Below, one piece after another: positions 35,460 through 47,462 of a stretch of DNA of 64,000 bases (position 1 is the stretch's first letter; each line of letters begins with the position of its first letter). The stretch comes from Phyto melanocephala (Eukaryota; Arthropoda; Insecta; Diptera; Rhinophoridae): positions 89,005,015 through 89,069,014 of the forward strand of contig OW799237.1 of the NCBI GenBank assembly GCA_941918925.1. The letters run 5' to 3'. The notes under the pieces are model-generated. The model saw nothing but the letters and a program-made list of their open reading frames with translations, did not search any database and was not told the DNA's origin. The translations under genes and the position numbers were made by a program.

Positions 35460-35763
35460 GCGAAATAAAAATCATTTTTTTTAAGATATATTACAATTGA
35501 GGTCTTTTTAGCAAACTTGGGTCGTTGCTGACGAAGATGTAGGCGAAAATTTGTGTTTAATAAAAAGCAACACCTAAAAAATCGAAAATCCTTTTATACT
35601 TTATATTTAAAGGCTGTAATGTTCTATGTATGTACTTGGTTTAGGGATATTTAAAATTTAGCAATGGTAAAAGGTGCATTGTAACTCGATTTTTTTTTCT
35701 TAAATGACACCAAGAAGGTAGTTGTGTTACAATATTTTATTGAATCTTTCTTAATAAGTATTA

Positions 35764-35928
<165 letters not shown>

Positions 35929-36589
35929 TTATAGATTTTAATTTTATATAAAAATAGTTTGTAAAATAATTTTTCAAATCACTCAATATTTTTAAATAAA
36001 AATAAAATTTGTTGTACATTATTATTATTTCCTCCGTCTCCTTTATTGGCAATTTAAGTTACTTTTTTATTTTTATTAACTTTTACTGCTTAAATTCTTG
36101 ATTGATGTCGTTTTGTTGGCTGTAAGGTCAGAGAAATATTTTGTTCAATTAAAATGCTCAAGTTGTTATGGCAAACTTATTTAAAGGACAAAGAGAAATG
36201 AGTCCATAAATGTTGCAAAACCAAAAAATACCTGTAATTTCCGGGTAATATGCAGGTAAATTCTGTGTATGATTACATCAATAATTGACCAAAAAGAATA
36301 TTAAAGAATAATATTCAGATAAAATTGAAATATTATTTTGCTTAAGTAGTAAGAGCACCATAAATTGTCACTAAAAATAAACAATACTGTGTGTTAGCAA
36401 CAATACTGTTAGTGAGAAACGATAAGAGTTGCATGATGTGCTACTGCAGGCAACAAAACAGTGACCGTATTCACCAAAACCCAATTTACTTATGAGATAA
36501 TAAAATGGCTCTAATAAACATAAAAACAGCTGCATAATGTGTAAACAACATCTGTAACAATGTGCGTAAATTCTGTGGCCCTAAGACAC

Positions 36590-37215
36590 GAAATTCAAAT
36601 GGCCCCAATTTTTTATATTAAAAATTACCCCAATATTAAACATGAAATTTTGACCGAAAAAAATTGAAAAATTGGCCCCAAAAAAAGCGGCATATTTTTT
36701 AAAGGCAAGGAAAAAAAGATTTCAAAATTATCTTCCAAATTATCTTTAAATATTGTTTATATGAAAAATGGCTAGAGGCAACAACTCGAAATTTAGGGGT
36801 CATTTTTTCATTTCTAATTTTAGAGTAGTTTTTCGTTTTTGAAATTGACCCGAAATTGGGTATTTTTTTTTTTTTTTTTTTTGTTATGGGCCTTTTTACT
36901 TTGGGGCTGTTTATAATTAAAACATTTTTAATAGAATCGAAAAGTTAAACAAGACCCCACATATTTTTTAAAATTTGCCATAAAATCAGAAATTAACATG
37001 GTCCCAAAATTTTGTGTTGTTGCCTTCAATGTAAAACATTCAATGGGAACATTTTTTATTGCGGCCATTTTTCATTCAACCCAATATTTAAAAATAATTT
37101 TTGGGCCATTTTTTACTTTTCAATTTTGGGGCCATTTTTCTTCCCTTGAAAATCATCACAAAAATTTGGGTCCATTTTTTATTTACACTTTGGGGCCATT
37201 TTTCATTGGGACCAC
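36590..37215. repeat. Degenerate TTTGGGGCCATTTTT repeat region
   Basis: The left part has ggccccaatttttt and ttggccccaaaaa; the right part has tgggccattttttac, ggggccatttttctt and ggggccatttttcatt at roughly 40-60 bp spacing. The halves are therefore partly complementary. No coding sequence is convincing; the frame at 36998-37252 is an artefact of the repeat. Confidence 0.55.
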
Positions 37216-37300
37216 TTTTCAGGGAGCCAAAATTGTATTGATAATTTTCTAAATAATTACTTTTAATGATTGAAACAATTGTACCCACACCAACAAGAGT

Positions 37301-37692
37301 TATGGTGTTTTCTTTCCAAAAAAAAATGTTGCAATAAGTATGTGTAACATTTTTATCAGTCTACACACACCCTTATAAAGTTGTCCATTTTTTTTTGTTT
37401 CAATGGAACAGAAAAAATTTCATGATTTTACACTTTAACACATTCTGTGTTAAAAACTCGTTTGCATAAAAAAGTATTTATTCACATAACACAGCTGTAA
37501 ATATGGTACTTTGTTACACTGAAATATAATTGGGGGTAAGATATGCTACACTCTTGCCAGTTATTTGTGCAACATGTTCAGAAAAGAACACGATAACTGT
37601 TTGCACTCTTGCATGTATTTTTAGAATAGAACATAAACCCGCTCGAATGGTAGCATTATTGTAACATTTTTGTCAGAGAGGAAAACACCATA
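37301..37692. mobile_element. 392-bp MITE with TATGGTGTTTTC ends
   Basis: Perfect 12-bp inverted ends TATGGTGTTTTC / GAAAACACCATA, extending imperfectly inward (ctttcc versus ctctc). TA could be the target duplication if the ends start at TGG. The interior is AT-rich and non-coding. Confidence 0.65.
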
Positions 37693-38229
37693 AAATTGCA
37701 CATTAAAACAGGACTATATGAAGTGACGTGAATACCTTTATTGAAACAATTAGAAAAAATTTACAGAGAATTATGTTTGTTCTTTACAACATTTGTGTTC
37801 CGTTGAAACATGTGTTACATAAGAAACCAGAGCTATGACCGAAAATGAATCTTTCATGCATGGCTAAGAGTTAATAATGGTCTAGTTAAATTATAACTTC
37901 TGAATAAATTCAAATTATGTTTCTGTGTTTTGACCACAATAACCACTTAAACTGACAAAAGGTAGAAGACAATGACAAAATTATTACAAAAGCCTTTACA
38001 TATGCAAGTTGTTACAACGTATGTATGTATGTAATTGTAATGTAAATTCTATATATCCATTCGATATGAACTACGTACATAGATAAATTTGCAATTGAAA
38101 GACAAAAATTTATTTCCTTTTTTGTTAATTACTTCCTCTATCTGCGAAAATTTTTTTAATAGAAATTGACCCCTAGTTTACCCTATTTTACCCAAATAAA
38201 AAATAAAGTAATCCGTACTTAAAGTGATT

Positions 38230-38690
38230 AAAGAAAAGTTGTGCAATAAACACATAGACGACAGCAGGCTACACATGTCTATAGTCGTTGCCTACCGAAT
38301 TGTATTTAAGATGTCAGCAATATTGTAATAAGCAGTCGTAATTCAGCTCTGATCGGGTCAAGAGTTCGCGAGTCATAGTTATTATCGTTGCCGAATAAGC
38401 ACAATCAAGCCGTCCTTTTCATCTGATTTCGAGAGTTTTGCATCTCTCTCTCGCATTGATTAATTGCGTGGCGTCAGTAAGCTGTACCGAGTTACAGTTA
38501 CCCGATTACTCAATTTATCACATGCAGAACTTTTATATCAGGAGTCGATTTCGGGAATTCCGGCTTCCTATAGGAAGGTATCGGTCGATTGGCAGTTACT
38601 GGAAAAGGCTCTTTGAAAAATATTTGACACTTAGATCGAAAATAATTGGTGACGGCAGTTTTGTCTTTTGACAGCCAAATAATTTTCTAG
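38230..38690 (+). other. GC-richer patch, possible LTR fragment
   Basis: More GC-rich than its surroundings and free of the local repeats. It ends aaataattggtgacggcag, which resembles the junction of an LTR with a TGGxGAC primer-binding site. A 77-codon frame inside (starting at 38438) resembles nothing I know. No second LTR, gag or pol was found. Confidence 0.25.
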
Positions 38691-39000
38691 TTCTGGTACA
38701 CAAGAACCTCCATTTTTTTTCGTGATGAGAATGAGGTTGGATTAATCGTAAACACAAACACAAAAAAAAAACTAATAAGAAATAGTCAGCGACGGCGGTG
38801 ATGGACGCTGCGATATAAAAATTAAACGACGATAACTGTTACAAGGCCGTAGACGATAATCTTTTAGATAAATTGAAATTTTTTAATTTGATTGCTTTAT
38901 TTTGGTATACATTTATTGCTCAAAGCTTTAAAAATATACATGTTTAGCCTTTGTTTCTTATAAAATTGTTGAATTTAAAATTCTGAAATAAAAAACAAAT

Positions 39001-39062
39001 GAGAGTGCTATATTCTGATAATACCCACATCGTAGCTTAACCTATATTTCATGAAGCACTCT
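39001..39062 (-). mobile_element. DINE-A2 end fragment
   Basis: gagagtgctatattctgata and cccacatcgtagcttaacct, shared with 16900-17000. Confidence 0.5.
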
Positions 39063-39316
39063 TTTGATCAGAACTACAGGTGTTGTGTGTAAATATTTAA
39101 CTATTTAACTCAGTTATGTATTGAAAATTGAAACATAGAATTATTTGTCCTAATTGATTTCATGTTATTTCAAACATCATTGAGTTAGTACGAAATTTAC
39201 CAACATCTGTTTTTCCTGTATTCTTTTTTGCACGTCATTACCACAAGTTTTTTTCAATGTTTGCCTTTAGCCTAAGATGACGGTAAAGCAGTTTTTGCAA
39301 TTATGCAGTTGCATTA

Positions 39317-39990
39317 TATTCTACAATTTTCATTTCCGACCCCATAAAGTATATATTTTTTGAAAGCTTATGAATAGGGGAGTCGATTAAGTTCTGGCAG
39401 TCTGTCCGTCTGACCGTCTGACCGTCTGTCCGTGTGTATGTTGAAATCTACTTTTTGAGGCCCCCCGACATCGCTTGGAGGTATTAAAATATCAGAAATA
39501 TTCGGGAGTAGATCGGTACTGAAAATCAGAAATATCGGTGCATAAACAACTGAGATATGAGCAGAAACCCACGACACAACATTACAACAACAACATACAT
39601 ACATACAAACGTGTATACTGAGCTGAGCCAAAAAAAAATTTTTTTTTTTTTTTTAATTTAACATATTATTTTTATTTTTATTATTTTTTTTTTGTTTTAT
39701 ATTTGTTATTTATATTTTAATTATTTTTTTTTTTTAATTTTTTTTTTAATTTTTTTTTTAATTTTCTTAATTGTTTTTTTAAATTTTTTTTTTTATTTTT
39801 TTTTATCATACATACATATGTAAATTTTTAATTTTACAATGGGATGTTTTTATATATGTATGTTTTTTATATATGTATGCACGTATTTCATATGAGATGA
39901 ATGGTGCTACAAACTACTGTTATTGCATGACTACACGTTGTGAAGGGTATATAAGATTTGGCACGGCCGAATATAGCACTTTTACTTGTT
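39317..39990 (+). mobile_element. DINE-A, 5' truncated, first unit of a tandem pair
   Basis: Begins at ctacaattttcatttccg inside the family, then follows the full order to the T-rich core and 3' hairpin (gcacggccgaatatagcac). It ends ttacttgtt directly before the next copy. Confidence 0.7.
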
Positions 39991-39992
39991 TT

Positions 39993-40429
39993 TATACCCT
40001 TCACACAGTGAAAAAGGGTATATATAGGTTTGTCATTCCGTGTAAAATTTCTACAATTTTCATTTCCGACCCCATAAAGTATATATTTTCTGAAAGCCTA
40101 TGAATAGGGGAGTCGATTAAGCTCTGTCAGTCTGTCCATGTGTATGTTGAAATCAACTTTTTGAAGCCCCCCGATATCGCATGGACCCGGGTGAGGTATT
40201 AAAATATCAGAAATATTCGGGAGTAGATCGGTATTAAAAATCGGAAACATCGGTTTATAAACAACTGAGATATGAGCAAAAAACCACGACCACCTCGATT
40301 TTTTTTTCACAAAAACAACATTACAACAACAACATACATACAAACATGTATACTGCTGTTATTGCATGACTACACGTTGTGAAGGGTATATAAGATTCGG
40401 CACGGCCGAATATAGCGCTCTTACTTGTT
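39993..40429 (+). mobile_element. DINE-A, second unit of a tandem pair
   Basis: Starts with the 5' hairpin tacccttcacacagtgaaaa within 3 nt of the previous copy's end, so the two are head-to-tail. It lacks the T-rich core: the tRNA-like block runs straight into ctgttattgcatgactacac and the 3' hairpin. Confidence 0.75.
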
Positions 40430-40473
40430 TTTTTAACATGTTGGTATTAGTTTAACAATGTTTTTTTTTTTTT

Positions 40474-40922
40474 GCCTACAACTTTATTGATTAGAGCCCG
40501 CTTTATCCAAAAATTTTCACGAATATCTCTAGAGGCATATTATATCTACAAATAGTAGCAAAGGTACCTATAAATTATTATATGTGGTAAAAATATTGGA
40601 AAAAACAGAGACAGTCGTGTTTGTTTGCTCATATCTCAAAAAGTTGTGGGCCGATTGTGCTAAATTTCAATACCGATTCATTCCCGGATATTTCCAAAAG
40701 ATTGATACTATACACAGATATGAGAAACATATGGTTGCTTTTAAAAGTTGATTTCAACCAACACACGGACAGACGGGCAGACGGTCAGGCCTTAATCGAG
40801 TCCTCTATTCATAAGCTTTCAGAAAATATATACTTTATGGGGTCGAAAATGAAAATTGTAGAAACTACAAACGGAATGACAAAGCTATATATACCCTTGT
40901 GCACCACAGGTAATGGATATAA
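40474..40922 (-). mobile_element. DINE-A2 fragment
   Basis: Matches 17440-17904 closely: gattagagcccgctttat, ctctagaggcatattatat, tcatatctc, tttatggggtcgaaaatg and ttgtgcaccacaggtaatgg. It lacks the hairpin end. A 219-codon frame starting here at 40621 is accidental. Confidence 0.65.
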
Positions 40923-42356
40923 CAAGTCAACGTTTATTGGGCAAGATTTTAAATTTACGACCTCTATTATTTATTATAAAACGGATGTACAAACGGAGTA
41001 TAATAATAAGTCAGATAGCAATTCTTATGGTAGTTGCACACGACTAGTGTGTAGTCGTGTTTATGTTTTCATTTCGTGTTTCACTCGAGATTTCACAAAT
41101 ATCAAAATGTTGGGATATTATCGTGTTGTCGTGAAAATAATAATTTTAATTTACACATACATATGTATTTTTGACTGGTTACAGTCGGAGGCCTACTGTC
41201 GTCTATGTGTTTATGGCAATAAACAGCTACAGCGTTATTGTCGAAAACATTATTACTTACACCTGACGTATGATAAATGAAATGAGAATTATAAAAATTT
41301 TTTAAAACTTATAACGTGTGTCTGAAAACATAAGTTTTTTTTCCATAATTTCAAAAAAAATAAGGCTTAATTCAAGAAGTTCATTTTAATTGATTTGTAC
41401 TTGATTTTAGAATACAAGTTCGTTTTGTACTAGTTTTAATAAAACCAGAAATTATTCGTTCTTCAATTTTGAATAAAGATTTCAGCTAAATTCAAGAACT
41501 TAGTTTTAGAAAGCAAAACGACATTGTAGTTTTGCTTTCTGTCGACACAATACGACAACGTCTAAGTCAGTTATTTACAATCGGTATTTACAATTCGTTG
41601 CTATTGATGATATTAATCAATAAATGATGAGAGGCTATGTGATGCAATGTAGGAAAATGTAACGTCTATATGTTAGATAAGATAACCCTGTTTTGGTAAC
41701 GCCTTAAAGTGTTTCAATGTAAAAAAAATGGGAAAACCCAAAATGTTTGACCGTTCAGCACCACGTTGCTGCAAGTTGATCAATTTATTAAAATAAAATG
41801 AAATACTTGTTTGCAAAGTATTTTGCAGCGACTACGTTGTCAATAATTTCAAGGAATAAGTTTTAAGAAAAAAAAGTGAAAAAGTGAATTTTTTTCACTC
41901 ATTTGCGTGAGTACCCTTTTTTATCAGCATTTAAAATGCGGTGAATATTTGATTGACAAAAATAAAACATTTTATGAAAATGAAAAAATAATTCTTAAAA
42001 TCACAATTATGGACAAACGAAAAACGAAACCAAAATACATAAATATTCAATTTCAATAGTGCATTTTCTAAGTTCTAGTTGACTGAAGAAATATATAAAA
42101 ATACAATATTGTTGTTACCTTTGATTTCTATTTTTTTATATTCTTTACTAAAATCCAAGTTCTTAAATCTGCTTCTATTTTATTTTTATATTTTTTCGTC
42201 TTTGTAATACAATTTTCTTTTACATCTCATTCGGTTACTTAATGTTGGGTGAAAATAAAACGATAAAATTAACAACTCAAGCTGATTCCAACAATGTCAT
42301 GACATAAATATGAGAAGTACCCTGCAGATAAAATAACTAGTAGGTGGTAAGAGATA

Positions 42357-42475
42357 CACATGGTTCAAATTGAGTTAGTCTGAAATAGAGAAATGTCAAA
42401 TGAAATGCAGAAAAAAAACTTGACATTTAGGTGTGGTTCACATTCAACATCGTCCCTTAAAATTTAACCACCCTT
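42357..42475 (-). mobile_element. Solo end of the 57.4-kb mariner family
   Basis: Matches the complement of 57434-57553: caaattgagttagtctgaaa, atgaaatgcagaaaaaaaac, ggtgtggttcacattcaaca and cccttaaaatttaaccaccc. Only the transposon's left end and leader remain. Confidence 0.7.
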
Positions 42476-42644
42476 CATACCCAAAACGTACTCCACCTTT
42501 TATTCTGTTTTATTTTGTCATTTCTTCGTAACACTTAACACTTCAAAATATTTTCTTACGACTCAGATCTAAAGATGTCCGGCCGTCTGTATGTCAATTG
42601 AAAACACGATATAGCGTGAGCAAAAAAGAGGGATTAAATTTGAT
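42476..42644 (+). mobile_element. DINE-B 5' fragment
   Basis: cgactcagatctaaagatgt, ccggccgtctgtatg and gaaaacacgatatagcg parallel the DINE-B segment near 34130-34175. It is cut by the MITE that starts at 42645. Confidence 0.45.
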
Positions 42645-42802
42645 AACTAAAATTATTTAAGCTCAAGGTCTTTTTATATCTTTTTATATCTTTATATATC
42701 TTTAATATTTATTATTATTAATTCTTCCAATATTTCGCTACTCCATTGTGTAGCATCTTCAGGAAATATTTGTTTTGACCTTGAGCTTTAATAATTTTAG
42801 TT
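42645..42802. mobile_element. 158-bp MITE with AACTAAAATTATT ends
   Basis: Inverted ends AACTAAAATTATT(T/A)AAGC followed by tcaaggtc, matching over about 26 bp. The centre holds gaaatattg...caaatatt-type pairing and, on the minus strand, CTGAAGA-GCTAC...GTAGC-GAAA. Confidence 0.65.
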
Positions 42803-43152
42803 AATATTTAAAATAAAAACGGCCAAAAAACTAAATAATTATTTGATAAAATATTTATAATAAAGAATGTTTATTACAGTGGCGAAAAAGTTTAAAATTA
42901 TATACAACAAAGGCTAGCATTTTCTGGCAGGCGACCCATTCCTTCGTAATCTAGTTGTAAATATAACAATACTCTCCTTGTTTTGTTGTTTTTTTTTTAC
43001 CAAACACAAAACCCTGCCTGCAAAAACAATTTGTGGCAACAATGTTAATTCGACATATTTTTAAATTGTTTGTTTTGAATCAGACATATGTTTTGCGCAT
43101 GTGTTAAGAGCAACTTTAAACGTTTATAACTCCTAAAATATTGAACCAATCT

Positions 43153-43441
43153 GTTCTTATTCTATTCTTATTCTATTCTTATTCTATTCTTTTTCTATTC
43201 TTATTCTATTCTTATTCTATTCTTTCTTATTCTATTCTATCTTATTCTATTCTTATTTTATTCTTATTCTATTCTTATTCTATTCTTATTCTATTCTTAT
43301 TCTATTCTTATTCTATTCTTATTCTATTCTTATTCTATTCTTATTCTATTCTTATTCTATTCTTATTCTATTCTTATTCTATTCTTATTCTATTCTTATT
43401 CTATTCTTATTATATTATTATTCTATTCTTATTCTATTCTT
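43153..43441. repeat. TTCTTATTCTA minisatellite
   Basis: About 26 copies of an 11-bp unit, with occasional TTTTTCTA or missing bases. The 104-codon open frame across it is purely the repeat. Confidence 0.95.
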
Positions 43442-43759
43442 CTCTTTATTTCTAAATATATTAAGGCGTCATAATGGACCGTAATGGTCTCCTACCTACC
43501 TAATAAGATTAGGATTGTGCACATTCTTTTGAACGGCATGTCTTTTATTAAAATCGGTTGTATAATGTGAGCTTAAATTGCGTAACAAAAAATAGGTTTG
43601 GATAATTCACATAGAGGTTTTCTGGTTGTAATAGCATTTTGACAATGGTAATCCTCTATATCATTTCTTTAGATAAGCTTACTTAGTTTATTGATGTAGT
43701 CATCTAACCAAAAGTGTGCTTAATCCGATTCCTGATGAGTTTGTCGAAATTATCCTTTT

Positions 43760-44391
43760 TATACCCTTCACCTGTGGTGCACAAGGGTATATATAGCTTT
43801 GTCATTCCGATTGTAATTTCTACAATTTTCATTACCGACCCCATAAAGTATATATTTTCTGAAAGCTTATGAATAGAGGAGTCGATTAAGCCCTGACCGT
43901 CTGTCCATCTGCCCGTTTGTCCGTGTGTTGGTTGAAATCAACTTTTAGAAGCAACTATATATTCCTCAGATCTCTATGTGGTATCAGTCTCTTGGAAATA
44001 TCCAGGAATGAATCGCTATTGAAATTCAGCACAATCGCCCCATAACTTTCTGATATATGAGCAAAAAACACGAACACCTCGTTTTTGCACAATTACAACA
44101 ACAACCTACATACATACTGGTTAAAGTAAACGTGGCATCGAGTTCCAGCTTGTAATTTGTTCCAGCTTGTAATTTGTAATTTGTAATTTTGTAAATTTTT
44201 TTTATTATTTTTTTTTTTATTTTTAATATATTTTTTTTCTGTAATTTTTTTTTTTTTTTGGTTTCTTTTTTACATGTATGTACGTATTTTATATGAGATG
44301 AATGGTGACACAAACAATTGTTATTGCATGACTACACGTTGTGAAGGGTATATAAGATTCGGCACGGCCGAATATGGCACTGTTACTTGTT
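43760..44391 (+). mobile_element. DINE-A/A2 full copy
   Basis: Starts atacccttcacctgtggtgc, then accccataaagtatatattt and ccgtctgtccatctgcccgt. tcagatctctatgtggtatc, a short T-rich core and the hairpin ttcggcacggccgaa follow. The 5' hairpin is the CACCTGTGGTGCACAAGGGT version that marks subtype A2. Confidence 0.7.
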
Positions 44392-44639
44392 TTAAATAGA
44401 TTTGAACAATTTGCAACCGCTGACCAGACGTGAATCTATTCATTATAAATTGCTAATCTAAATAAACCTAAAAACAAACGAAAACTATCTAATCAGCTAT
44501 CACCGAAAACAGTGCTGCCAATTTAAAGTTTTCAGCCTAAGAAAAACAAGATTTACATTATAAATGTTTGGTATTAAAATGAGCGAAATTGATCCAATAG
44601 AAAACGATATTGCCTGAACGCGTATTTTTTACATAAAAA

Positions 44640-45150
44640 GTATGTCCTACGAAAATTTTTTAAGTCCTTTCATTACAAAAATAAGTTATACTAGATTAAG
44701 ATTTACAAAAACTGACGCTCATCTCCCATATAAAGTTTATTTCTTTAAATTAATTAATTGTATTGTATTGTTTTCATAAACTGCCGTATTTATAAACACA
44801 TTTTCGGTTTATTAAAGGCTTTTTCAACAGATGTTGTACAGCAACTTGTCAAATAAGTATTCAATAAACCTTAAATATTTTTTATGAATATTGCAGAAAG
44901 ACTTTAAACGAACATAGGACTTTATGTTTTAATGCCTCAATTGTATTCACCCGTAGAAATGAGTTTGACACGCCTACTTTAAAATTCACTCCCCATAGAA
45001 GTCATATTTCCTTATTGTTATGCATAAATTTATATCGTCTAAAACTATTTTGGGACACTGTGTTTACATATATTACTTAAATTAAATGTATTAAACATAA
45101 GACACGCCCAGTTTTACGCCCACCTTCCATATAAGACAGGATCGTTTATT
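44640..45150. mobile_element. Decayed DINE-B-like relic
   Basis: Retains fragments such as gctcatctcccatataaag, tttgacacgcctactttaa and agacacgcccagttttacgc plus ccaccttccatataag. These echo the DINE-B units. It contains the foldback MITE at 44784-44897. Confidence 0.35.
44784..44897. mobile_element. Foldback MITE (copy 2 of the 117-bp family)
   Basis: cggtttattaaaggcttttt and gtcaaataagtattcaataa pair with each other and match the copy at 11940-12056. The loop agatgttgtacagcaa is also shared. The ends are less conserved and the duplication is no longer clear. Confidence 0.7.
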
Positions 45151-47210
45151 ATAAATATTTTCTTATTTTTATTTTACACATAAACATACCTACTATATAA
45201 TAAAATATAGATGATAAAGAGAACTCTTACTAAGTTTAATAATTTGATTAAACACTGTATTAATAAATTTAATATACCAGAGCACTTCCTCCGGGTAATT
45301 TCTGCATACCCAACCCTATTATTATACAATCGACAAACAAAATTAAAAAAACAATCCAGCTGACAAGTATTCTAAGATGAATTGTATAACTGGATGACGG
45401 AATGGCTGAATCAATAAAGAAATGACAGGATACAATGACGACATTAGATTCATATACATACATATGTGTGTAAAGATGTATGTATGTATAAGGGTATAAG
45501 TAATTTATGTTTGTATTAAAATGTACGTGGCTCACAGTATCTAAAGAACTGTCACATACAATAAGTAAAGATTTTGTAAAAAGAAAAAACATAAAATGAT
45601 GATAAAATGATGAGAAGTAGCTAAAAAAATGAATGAAAATTGACTGATTGACAAATGCAATGACTGAAATAGACAAGAATTATAGCGTAGATACAAATAT
45701 GATAAACATAAACACCAACTGATAAGCAAACAGATAGACATGATGCAAATATTGCATAGATTATTGCATAACTGAATTTCTTTTCAAGCTGTTAAGAATT
45801 TCAATTTTTTTTTTTATTTACAATTGGTTTGAAAATTTGTATCTTATTATAGTTACATGTAAAAGTCGAATATATGTATATGAAAGGACGGGACATTGCT
45901 TTAAAAAAGTTATTCAAATTATATAATTATATTTTTATTTAATTAAAAATTTTTAAATTTTTTTTTGTTATAAATCACTTTGAAGGAAAGGTTTTAAAAA
46001 ATTTTGATTAATCATTTGCAATAGGGAGGTTAATACCTATAAAAGTGGTCAATTAGCAGATTTAAATTCTAGTAAGTAAGGACTGAAGTCAATATTCACG
46101 ATATACCCTGATGGATTCTAACTTTAATATGTAAGTAATTAGTTGAAAAAAAATTTTTTTCTGCGTTTAATCAATATTTTTTTAGTGTAAATTTTGTTTG
46201 TGCCTTGGTCTTGCATGCACACTCTTTACTTTTGAAAATATGACGTTTTATATATTAAAATTATATAACACAAGTTTTCTATTTTCTTTTCAGGGTTTTT
46301 TTATTTAAAACGGGTTCAATAATTTATATGTTTTTGATACAATAAATAATTTGTTTAAATTAATCCCAAATTTCAATTATAGGAGTGATTAATTCAATTA
46401 AAATAATTTTTTAATATTCTAGGAATTTTAATTAATTTTTTAATATTTTGGGGATTCACAATAGTGTCATAAAATCATATTTCCTATAATAGCATGAAAA
46501 ATTAAGACTACTGTGAACAACTCCTCATAATTAAGTGTGCTATTTTGAATTTAAGTCAGCTGATGTAAAACAATTATAAAAATAAATATTTTCTTTCATA
46601 ATGCCAAAAACAAGTGAAAAAAAAAATTATTGCCAGTTTGTGCGAAAAGTACATTTTAGATGTTGTAATGGCAGACTCAAGTAAATAAATCAGAAATAAA
46701 TTAAATTTTGTTTGATAAACAAAAATAGCAGAGTCCTGAGCCGATCTTATTTGACGCCGCCAGTGATTTGTTATCAAAAATTAGCAACTGCGCTTAAATT
46801 TGGATGTCGGCACGATAAAATTATACAATGAACGGCGACGGCTTACAAAAACTATTGCGGCTTAGCTTAGACGTTTAGGGGTCTGCTTATTAAATACGAC
46901 AGCACGATAAACATAGCGTACAAAGTTCTATTATTATAAGACACTTTTTGTTTGAAAAGAAACAGTCAAAAACTCACACTGCAATTTTTTAATTTAAAAC
47001 GCTTTTGGCTAATATCAAAGAAAATTTTACAGTGAAAAAATACAAGTCCGCTTATAAATTAGCTTTTTTTAATTTGAACTTTGGTATTCACCGCAATGCG
47101 TTTAAACAAAATTTAAGATTACTTCTGGTTTAATTTGAAAAAAAAAGAAAATGTAAAGAACTAAAAAAAATCATCAAAAGTGATGTAAAGGGTGATTTCT
47201 TATGAATTAA

Positions 47211-47369
47211 CTGCCTGTTCAACGATGTCGAAAGAAAACACAAGCGAACTTTCATTCGTACAAATACGTTGAAAACAAAAACAAATTTTTAGTTTTTGTT
47301 GTTGTTTTCAATATATTTGTACGAATGAAAGTTCGCTTGTGTTTTCTTTCGACATCGTTGAACAGGCAG
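47211..47369. mobile_element. 159-bp foldback MITE, younger copy
   Basis: Same length and ends as 30891-31049. The first 57 bases of the two arms are identical complements, so this copy is younger. Flanked by TAA on both sides. It separates the mariner left end from the transposase leader. Confidence 0.92.
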
Positions 47370-47462
47370 TAAGTTTTACGGGCTGGCTGTACTGGTTGGT
47401 AATTGTGTCCAAACTACATCTGTGAACGTTGAAAAGTGTTCAGTATACTCTGCCATTTCAAC

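Noticed and set aside
40621..41280. 219-codon open frame
   Set aside because: The first 100 codons translate a DINE-A2 repeat; the remainder resembles nothing and has no coding context.
43141..43455. 104-codon frame of SYSILFLF repeats
   Set aside because: Direct translation of the TTCTTATTCTA minisatellite.
45269..45676. 135-codon minus-strand frame
   Set aside because: AT-rich intronic DNA with (GTAT)n bits; no homology recognised.
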